Below, piece after piece: positions 6,371-10,412 of a DNA stretch of 10,412 nucleotides (positions within the stretch are counted from its first letter, which is position 1; each line of letters opens with the position of its first letter). The notes under the pieces were generated by a model. That model ran no database searches. It was not told where the DNA came from and saw nothing but the letters and a program-made list of their open reading frames with translations. The stretch is from Bacteroidota bacterium (GTDB taxonomy: Bacteria > Bacteroidota > Bacteroidia > Flavobacteriales_F > PHOS-HE28), in assembly GCA_023430945.1 (NCBI GenBank), contig JAEYYE010000398.1, positions 1 to 10,412 of the forward strand, given 5' to 3'. The position numbers were made by a program, and so were the translations under genes.

Positions 6371-7870
6371 ATGGAACGCAGACTATTGCTCCTGCCTCTT
6401 TTCGCGGTTGTGGTAACACTTCCACAGCGTGCCAGATCGCAAAGTGAAGCGAACGATCGAAAGGTCACGATCGAGATCACCACCACGGAGAACGGCAACA
6501 CTTCCACCAAAAAGATCGATCTGGACAATGCGAGCGAAGAAGAGATCGAAAGCGCATTGAAGGAACTCGATGTGATGGATCATTTCGTTGTGAACGGCGA
6601 TGATGAGAATGTGGTGATCGATATCCGCCGTTTCGGGAACGACGATGATGAGGGCGATCGCCATGTACGCATGCGCATGGCACCGGTGCCGGGCGTGCCG
6701 GGCATTCCACCGGCTCCGGGAACCGCGGTAAAAGGGCCTTATCCATGGCTCGGGGTGAACACCGGGGAAGTGGATCCCGAACTGGCGAAAACCCGGGAAC
6801 TTCCGGTGGAAAGCGGCGTGCTCATCCTGCGCGTGATCGAGGATTCTCCAGCGAGCGATGCGGGGCTGCAGGAAGGGGATGTGATCACCGCGGTGGATGG
6901 CGAAGAGATCGATGATCCGAAGGAATTATCGGAAACGATTCGATCGAAGCAGGCTGGAGATAAGGTGAAGATCACCTACCATCGTGGAAAGAAGAAGGAG
7001 AACGTGAACGTTGAACTCGCCGAACGCGAGGGAAGATCGTATGCTTATGCGTTCGGTGATCCAGGTCGCGAGCATGGCCCAGCGGAAGAACATATGCGGC
7101 ATTTCGGGGAACCGCGCGCGTTCCTTGGTGTTACTCCAGGCGAAGGCGAAGGTGCCGTGATCGGAAGCATCGAAGAAGGATCGGTCGCGGAGGAAATGGG
7201 CCTGCAGGCAGGTGATGTGATCCAGGCGGTGAACGGCGAAAAGATCGCGGACTTCGCGGCACTGTCCAAGAAGATCGGAAGCATGGATCCAGGGGATCCG
7301 ATCACCCTCTCGATCGAAAGGAGTGGAGTGCCGCAGGAGCTTTCCGGTACACTCGGCGAACGCGAGATGTCGTTCAACTTCGCCATGCCCGATGCCGGAT
7401 CCTTCAACTTCGACATGCATGGCCTGAGCGAGCAGGAGCGCTCCGATCTGCGCATGGAGATGGACAAATTGCGTGAAGAGATGGATAAGCTTCGCGAAGA
7501 TCTTGGTGCCGATCTGAGCAGCGAAACGCGCATCACGATCGAAAGCCGCAAGCTCACCGATGAAGAGAAGAAGCTATTGGAACAAAAAGGTGTGAAAGGC
7601 CTGGACAACGAACTCGATCTCGGCGATCTGCGCATCTTCCCGAATCCCAGCAACGGCTTCTACCGCATCCAGTTCGATGTGGCTGAGAAAGGCGATCTGA
7701 CGGTTGATGTGCACGATGCTTCCGGCGAGCGCGTATACCAGGAGAAGATCACAGGTTTCAAGGGTAGATACGAGCGCACGCTCGATCTGAGCGACAGGGC
7801 CAGCGGGAATTACTTCCTGGTGATCGGCCGCAATGGCAAGGCCACATCGCGGAAATTGGTGAAGCAATAA
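6371..7870 (+). CDS. Secreted double-PDZ protein with T9SS type A sorting domain
   Basis: The 499-residue protein has a signal peptide (MERRLLLLPLFAVVVTLP, cleaved near RARSQS). A region at 30-110 follows, mixing a KVTIEITTTENG strand with an acidic DDDEGD stretch, then a Pro-rich linker (PVPGVPGIPPAPG). PDZ domain 1 spans about 126-217 (PWLGV ... SPASDAGLQEGDVITAVDGEEI). PDZ domain 2 spans about 250-331 (AFLGVT ... GSVAEEMGLQAGDVIQAVNGEKI). A charged heptad coiled coil lies at 352-380 (MEMDKLREEMDKLRED), and a sorting tail at 417-499 contains IFPNPSNGFYRI and SGNYFLVIGRNGKATSRKLVKQ. There is no trypsin-like or other protease domain, unlike DegP/HtrA, so this looks like a cell-surface scaffold that binds protein C-termini; the role is inferred. 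The gene appears monocistronic, with its own promoter-like box and a hairpin at 7889-7922. Confidence 0.9.
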   Translation: MERRLLLLPLFAVVVTLPQRARSQSEANDRKVTIEITTTENGNTSTKKIDLDNASEEEIESALKELDVMDHFVVNGDDENVVIDIRRFGNDDDEGDRHVRMRMAPVPGVPGIPPAPGTAVKGPYPWLGVNTGEVDPELAKTRELPVESGVLILRVIEDSPASDAGLQEGDVITAVDGEEIDDPKELSETIRSKQAGDKVKITYHRGKKKENVNVELAEREGRSYAYAFGDPGREHGPAEEHMRHFGEPRAFLGVTPGEGEGAVIGSIEEGSVAEEMGLQAGDVIQAVNGEKIADFAALSKKIGSMDPGDPITLSIERSGVPQELSGTLGEREMSFNFAMPDAGSFNFDMHGLSEQERSDLRMEMDKLREEMDKLREDLGADLSSETRITIESRKLTDEEKKLLEQKGVKGLDNELDLGDLRIFPNPSNGFYRIQFDVAEKGDLTVDVHDASGERVYQEKITGFKGRYERTLDLSDRASGNYFLVIGRNGKATSRKLVKQ

Positions 7871-7888
7871 AGCGATCTTGGAATGAAT

Positions 7889-7922
7889 GTGAAGGCGGCG
7901 CCGATCGGTGCCGCCGTTTCAC
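7889..7922 (+). terminator. Terminator hairpin after the PDZ protein gene
   Basis: The core arms GGCGGCGCC (7894-7902) and GGTGCCGCC (7907-7915) pair over nine positions with one G-U around a GATC tetraloop. Outer arms GTGAA and TTCAC (7889-7893, 7918-7922) extend the stem past a two-base bulge. It lies 19 bases after the stop and a short T-run (GTTTC) follows the core stem. Confidence 0.7.
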
Positions 7923-7929
7923 TTCTCGC

Positions 7930-7937
7930 TAGTTTTG
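7930..7937 (+). promoter_or_regulatory. -7 box TAGTTTTG, exact match to TAnnTTTG
   Basis: This is the only exact match to the Bacteroidota -7 consensus that I found upstream of a gene here. It lies 17 bases before the ATG at 7954, giving a leader of roughly ten bases. It directly follows the terminator hairpin of the previous gene. The expected -33 TTTG is not obvious. Confidence 0.55.
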
Positions 7938-7953
7938 TCCGCACCGATCCGAG

Positions 7954-8340
7954 ATGAACCTGATCCTGCGACTGATCGTTTCCACCATCGCCGTGCTCGT
8001 GGCCGATCTGCTGTTACCCGGTGTGGAGGCGAAAGATCTGGTCACCGGCCTCCTTGTCGCCGTGGTGCTTGGACTACTCAACACCTTCGTGAAACCACTG
8101 CTGTTGTTGCTCACGCTTCCTGTCACCGTGCTGACGCTCGGGCTCTTCATCCTGGTGATCAATGCGGCGCTGGTGCTTCTTGCTGCGCGCATCGTGCCCT
8201 CCTTCACGGTCGACGGATTTTGGTGGGCGCTTCTCTTCAGCGTGATCATGTCCGTGGTGCAGGGCCTGTTGCAAGGCATGGACAAACCGCGGAATGGACC
8301 GCCGCGGAGCGGAGGTGGTTGGCAGCGGATCGATCGCTAG
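7954..8340 (+). CDS. YvlD / phage holin family 4 membrane protein
   Basis: The 128-residue protein is mostly hydrophobic, with four predicted membrane segments at about residues 4-22, 30-52, 56-80 and 89-107. The signature GLLNTFVKPLLLLLTLPVTV followed by LTLGLFILVINAALVLLA is that of the PF04020 family (YvlD, also named Phage_holin_4_2 or Mycobact_4_TMS). The acidic/basic turn VEAKDL lies between helices 1 and 2. The tail after residue 109 is polar and Gly/Arg-rich. Despite the family name these are ordinary chromosomal inner-membrane proteins; their role is not well established, and some Gram-positive members belong to envelope-stress regulons. The start is fixed by the membrane segment and by the promoter box just upstream. 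The stop overlaps the stop of the convergent AIM24 gene within one CTAG. Confidence 0.88.
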   Translation: MNLILRLIVSTIAVLVADLLLPGVEAKDLVTGLLVAVVLGLLNTFVKPLLLLLTLPVTVLTLGLFILVINAALVLLAARIVPSFTVDGFWWALLFSVIMSVVQGLLQGMDKPRNGPPRSGGGWQRIDR

Positions 8341-9152
8341 ATCCGATCGCGGCCGTCCAGCAAATTCCCGATCCCGCCGAGCAAGCTGCCTTCCTCACGC
8401 CGCTTGCCACCTTCGCTGGGTGCGGAACGAACGATGTTGTCCGCCAGGCGGCTGAAGGGCAGGCTCTGGATCCACACCTTGCCAGGTCCGCGCAGCGTGG
8501 CGAAGAAAACGCCCTCACCACCGAACAACGTATTCTTGATCCCGCCAACGAACTGGATGTCGTAATCCACTTCGGCTGTCATGCCCATCAAGCAACCGGT
8601 ATCCACCTTCAGCAATTCGCCGGGCGCCAGATCGCGTTCCACCAGCGTACCCCCGGCGTGAACATAGGCCATACCATCGCCTTCCAACTTCTGCATGATG
8701 AAACCTTCGCCGCCGAAAAGCCCCGCACCGATCTTCTTGCGGAATGCCAGGCTCACCGAAACTCCCTTCGCGGCGCAGAGGAAGGAATCCTTCTGGCAGA
8801 TCAACCGCCCGTTGAATTTCTTCAGGTCCATCGCCAGGATCTTGCCCGGATAGTTCGCCGCGAACCACACCGTACGGCGGCCGGTGGTCATGTTGGTATA
8901 GGCGGTCATGAACAGGTTCTCGCCCGTGAGCACACGCTTGCCGGCGCTCAGCATCTTGCCCAGGAAACCCTGCTCCTGGCCCGATCCATCGCCGAAGATC
9001 GTCGCCATCTGCACGCCATCGTCCATCATCATCATCGATCCAGGCTCGGCGATCACCGTCTCCTGCGGATCGAGCGTGATCTCCACACATTGCATGTCAT
9101 CGCCAAGAATGCGGTGGTCGATCTCGTGGGCCGTACGTTCAAGGGTGTTCAT
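8337..9152 (-). CDS. AIM24 / TIGR00266 family protein
   Basis: The 271-residue protein is soluble, with no signal peptide. It shows the glycine-rich beta-sandwich pattern of the AIM24/TIGR00266 family. The motif G-E/G-x-F recurs three times (TGENLFM near 77-82, LFGGEGFIMQKLEGDG near 145-160, LFGGEGVFFATLRGPG near 209-224), with the strand EPGSMMMMDDGVQM near 36-49 and MAYVHAGGTLVERDLAPGELLKVDTGCLMGM in between. The bacterial function is unknown. The yeast relative AIM24 is a mitochondrial inner-membrane-associated protein, so envelope association is only a guess. The ATG at 9150-9152 was chosen because MNTLERTAHEIDHRIL matches where the family begins; the frame upstream reads as intergenic sequence. 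The polar Arg/Gly-rich C-terminus (EGGKRREEGSLLGGIGNLL) looks flexible. Confidence 0.9.
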   Translation of the reverse strand: MNTLERTAHEIDHRILGDDMQCVEITLDPQETVIAEPGSMMMMDDGVQMATIFGDGSGQEQGFLGKMLSAGKRVLTGENLFMTAYTNMTTGRRTVWFAANYPGKILAMDLKKFNGRLICQKDSFLCAAKGVSVSLAFRKKIGAGLFGGEGFIMQKLEGDGMAYVHAGGTLVERDLAPGELLKVDTGCLMGMTAEVDYDIQFVGGIKNTLFGGEGVFFATLRGPGKVWIQSLPFSRLADNIVRSAPSEGGKRREEGSLLGGIGNLLDGRDRI

Positions 9153-9176
9153 CGGTGTGGTGGTTTGATCTTCATA

Positions 9177-9184
9177 CAAAGAAA
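9177..9184 (-). promoter_or_regulatory. Weak -7-like box TTTCTTTG before the AIM24 gene
   Basis: On the minus strand TTTCTTTG keeps the TTTG half of TAnnTTTG but has TT in place of TA. It lies 24 bases before the ATG at 9152 in an AT-rich stretch. I rate it as a possible promoter only. Confidence 0.25.
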
Positions 9185-9312
9185 ACGAAAGAGAGGTCCT
9201 TTCATCGATCGAAATTCCGATCGGTAAAATGATCTGGCGGATGGATCCCAGTCGTGATGAATGGAGGAATAGTTTGGGCGTGTCCCGCCTGCGCAAAAGC
9301 CTCCGGCGGGCC

Positions 9313-9429
9313 GGGTTCTCCGCTATAGCCGGCTGGTCCCAGCCTACGGTCACGGCGCTCCGGTGGCTTCCTTCGGTCGCCTCCTCGCTGCACGTGCCCG
9401 TAAGGCTGGTCCTGCACCGGGCTGCCGCT
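9313..9429 (+). repeat. Dispersed GC-rich repeat, copy A
   Basis: This is a non-coding element of about 117 bases in the 296-base gap between the AIM24 and toxin genes. It aligns block by block with the reverse complement of 10073-10235: GGGTTCTCCGCTATAGCC (15 of 18 identical); a 20-base block ending at 9373 (18 of 20); GGTCGCCTCCTCG at 9375-9387 (13 of 13); and CACCGGGCTGCCGCT at 9415-9429 (15 of 15). It is bounded by near-identical short direct repeats (CGGGTTCTCCGCT and CGGGCTGCCGCT). Internally CCAGCCTACGG (9339-9349) pairs with CCGTAAGGCTGG (9398-9409). No transposase or open frame belongs to it. The remaining gap sequence, 9185-9312, holds nothing else I can name. Confidence 0.75.
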
Positions 9430-9448
9430 GCGCCCCCTCACGCAAGCA

Positions 9449-9742
9449 CTACGGCCCGAAACGCTTGCTGGGTCTTTGGCTGGTGTGCCGGATCTGATAA
9501 ACGAAAACATCCGATCCCTTCACTTTGAAAGTTATCCTGTAAGGAAACGTTTCCAGATAGGCATGTCTAAAGTCTCCTTTCTGCAGATGGTATCCCATGG
9601 GATTTGATCGGATCGCTGTGAATGTCCGTTGCAGATGCTCAAGAAATCGTAAGCCCAGACCGGCCCTGCGTTTGTCGTACCAGATCGCGACAGCTGTGAA
9701 TTCCAGAACGGCCTTCTTGCGAACGCTCAGCCTATAGTTCAT
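9449..9742 (-). CDS. RelE/ParE superfamily toxin
   Basis: The 97-residue basic protein has the family layout: N-terminal strand MNYRLSVRKKAVLEF, helix AIWYDKRRAGLGLRFLEHLQRTFTAI, then SNPMGYHLQKGDFRHAYLETFPYRITFKV, and the final strand DVFVYQIRHTSQRP. The RxxxLxxFPYxIxF and HTSQ elements are typical of RelE/ParE-type toxins, which cleave ribosome-bound mRNA or poison DNA gyrase; which of these applies cannot be read from sequence. The start codon overlaps the antitoxin stop (ATGA), the classic arrangement of a coupled operon. The last residues (SKRFGP) are encoded only 20 bases from repeat copy A, and the stop codon falls inside a GCAAGC/GCTTGC inverted repeat. The region is more AT-rich than neighbouring genes, which suggests horizontal acquisition. 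Confidence 0.88.
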   Translation of the reverse strand: MNYRLSVRKKAVLEFTAVAIWYDKRRAGLGLRFLEHLQRTFTAIRSNPMGYHLQKGDFRHAYLETFPYRITFKVKGSDVFVYQIRHTSQRPSKRFGP

Positions 9743-10002
9743 TTCAAAGCTTCGCGGGCCATTCGAATTGCTTCATCCATAGGGATGTATTCATCTTCGC
9801 CATTGATCTGTTGTCGTTCGATCTCTTGTAGTTCGGCGAGCTCTTGCTCTGTCATCCCATAGGCCACAGCACCTTCACTGACGGAGGAACGTTCAGACGG
9901 CAACGATTCATTCATGAATTTCAATACGCGCACCAATGCCTGCTCATCATTGATCGAAAGGATACATTGTATCAGATCGAGTTTAAGTTTGGCTATGTTC
10001 AT
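9739..10002 (-). CDS. Antitoxin of a type II toxin-antitoxin pair
   Basis: The 87-residue acidic protein precedes and overlaps the toxin gene by four bases. Its N-terminal half, MNIAKLKLDLIQCILSINDEQALVRVLKFMNE, has the look of the short helical dimerisation/DNA-binding segment seen in many Bacteroidota antitoxins that start with a KLxLIQxILSxxDE pattern. Its C-terminal half, MTEQELAELQEIERQQINGEDEYIPMDEAIRMAREALK, is the charged helix that would wrap the toxin. By analogy with the class, it should neutralise the toxin by direct binding and repress its own promoter; neither is shown by the sequence. GC content is visibly lower than in the AIM24 or PDZ genes. The ATG at 10000-10002 is the only sensible start. 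Confidence 0.82.
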   Translation of the reverse strand: MNIAKLKLDLIQCILSINDEQALVRVLKFMNESLPSERSSVSEGAVAYGMTEQELAELQEIERQQINGEDEYIPMDEAIRMAREALK

Positions 10003-10021
10003 GGCGATCGAAGGTGGTAGG

Positions 10022-10029
10022 TAAAGTTA
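10022..10029 (-). promoter_or_regulatory. Candidate -7 box TAACTTTA of the toxin-antitoxin operon
   Basis: On the minus strand TAACTTTA differs from TAnnTTTG only in the last base and ends 19 bases before the antitoxin ATG. A TTG lies 16 bases further upstream, closer than the usual Bacteroidota spacing. I found no obvious operator palindrome in this short leader. Confidence 0.4.
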
Positions 10030-10072
10030 CATGGACACATTCGATCAACCGGGGATCTCCGCCCGGGATGGG

Positions 10073-10235
10073 AGCGGCAGCCCGGTGAAGTGAAGGCCTA
10101 CGCATGTGCGGTCCGCAGTACTGCGGACGAGGAGGCGACCGGTCGCGTGCCGCCAAAGCTTCAGCGACGGCGCAAGGAAGCCACCGCAGCACCCACATGC
10201 GTTGGCCGTAACGAGATGGCTACAGCGGACAGCCC
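10073..10235 (-). repeat. Dispersed GC-rich repeat, copy B (inverted)
   Basis: This copy of about 163 bases lies in opposite orientation to copy A at 9313-9429. On the minus strand the order is GGGCTGTCCGCTGTAGCC, a variable stretch, the GCGGTGGCTTCCTT block, a 33-base stretch absent from copy A, GGTCGCCTCCTCG, a 40-base stretch, and CACCGGGCTGCCGCT. The ends carry near-identical direct repeats (CGGGCTGTCCGCT and CGGGCTGCCGCT). It contains a perfect 18-base palindrome, GTCCGCAGTACTGCGGAC (10111-10128), a 12-base palindrome, GCGACCGGTCGC (10135-10146), and pairing arms at 10095-10108 and 10194-10207. It falls in the 410-base gene-free right end (10003-10412). Confidence 0.75.
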
Positions 10236-10252
10236 GTTAAGGCGCCAGTTGA

Positions 10253-10294
10253 AAGTCATAAGTCGGAAGTCATAAGTCGGAAGTCATAAGTCGG
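10253..10294 (+). repeat. Tandem heptanucleotide repeat (AAGTCAT AAGTCGG) x3
   Basis: Three perfect 14-base units, each made of heptads AAGTCAT and AAGTCGG, follow one another, with a further partial heptad (AAGTTCG) after them. They lie 17 bases outside repeat copy B. The array is not in any credible gene. Confidence 0.9.
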
Positions 10295-10328
10295 AAGTTC
10301 GACAACGAGGCTGAGAGTGAGCGGCATT

Positions 10329-10360
10329 GACTTCTGACTTCCGACTAAAGACTTCCGACT
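10329..10360 (-). repeat. Inverted heptad arm facing the tandem array
   Basis: The stretch reads in heptads GACTTCT, GACTTCC, GACTAAA, GACTTCC, GACT. These are reverse complements or close variants of the AAGTCGG-type heptads at 10253-10294. Together the two arms could form a large imperfect hairpin with a loop of about 30 bases. Confidence 0.8.
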
Positions 10361-10374
10361 CACACCCCAGCCCG

Positions 10375-10382
10375 TAACTTCG
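10375..10382 (+). promoter_or_regulatory. Candidate -7 box TAACTTCG for a gene starting at the right edge
   Basis: TAACTTCG matches TAnnTTTG with one T-to-C change and lies 25 bases before an ATG at 10407-10409. The window ends after that ATG and one further codon (GCC), so a coding region there can only be suspected. Confidence 0.35.
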
Positions 10383-10412
10383 CCACTCGCGCTCTACTTG
10401 CAGATCATGGCC

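Noticed and set aside
7954..8340. The holin-like protein as evidence of a prophage
   Set aside because: PF04020 proteins are common chromosomal membrane proteins, and there are no lysis, capsid or integrase genes nearby.
7908..9227. A 439-codon open frame on the plus strand
   Set aside because: It overlaps both the YvlD-type gene and, in antisense, the AIM24 gene, and its His/Arg-rich translation has no recognisable fold.
9202..9510. A 102-codon minus-strand open frame over repeat copy A
   Set aside because: Its Arg/Pro/Gly-rich translation follows the repeat's base composition and has no family resemblance.
9313..10235. The repeats as integron attC sites around a toxin-antitoxin gene cassette
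   Set aside because: attC sites in an array share one orientation and carry GTTRRRY/RYYYAAC core boxes. These copies are inverted and no such paired boxes are visible; no integrase gene is in view.
10253..10360. The heptad array as a CRISPR
   Set aside because: The units are only 7-14 bases long and directly abutting, with no unique spacers.

Overview
The window looks like a chromosomal segment of a moderately GC-rich member of the Bacteroidota, most likely Flavobacteriales-like. The reasons are: two secreted proteins end in type IX secretion (T9SS) type A sorting domains; a long SBBP-repeat surface protein carries a C-terminal domain that I associate with this phylum; Shine-Dalgarno sequences are largely absent; and sequences close to the Bacteroidota -7 promoter box TAnnTTTG lie just upstream of most starts. 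The tetramer GATC is strikingly common. All assignments come from reading motifs by eye; nothing was searched against a database.

Layout. Bases 1-2677: the 3' part of an agmatine/peptidylarginine deiminase gene, a small convergent gene for a Cys-tipped 58-residue protein, and a secreted repeat protein with a T9SS tail. Bases 2684-5233 (minus strand): a 721-residue secreted protein with a seven-repeat beta-propeller, meeting its convergent neighbour at a long hairpin, and then a short Kazal-like lipoprotein. Bases 5305-7922 (plus strand): a PD-(D/E)XK nuclease-like protein overlapping an Hsp15-type S4 RNA-binding protein, then a secreted protein with two PDZ domains and a T9SS tail, closed by a terminator. 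Bases 7954-9152: a YvlD/phage-holin-4-type membrane protein and an AIM24/TIGR00266 protein, convergent, with their stop codons overlapping on one CTAG.

Bases 9313-10412 are the accessory part. A RelE/ParE-type toxin-antitoxin operon, more AT-rich than its surroundings, sits between two inverted, diverged copies of one GC-rich non-coding repeat (9313-9429 on plus, 10073-10235 on minus). Outside the second copy lies a heptanucleotide repeat array (AAGTCAT/AAGTCGG) with an inverted arm. A promoter-like box and an ATG at the extreme right edge suggest that another gene begins there.

How the genes relate: most units are housekeeping or cell-envelope genes, and three of the products are predicted to be exported beta-propeller or PDZ scaffolds. 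I see no complete multi-gene defence or biosynthetic system. The least ordinary features are the repeat-bracketed toxin-antitoxin cassette, the Kazal lipoprotein stopped just before its expected last cysteine, and the nuclease/S4 gene overlap.
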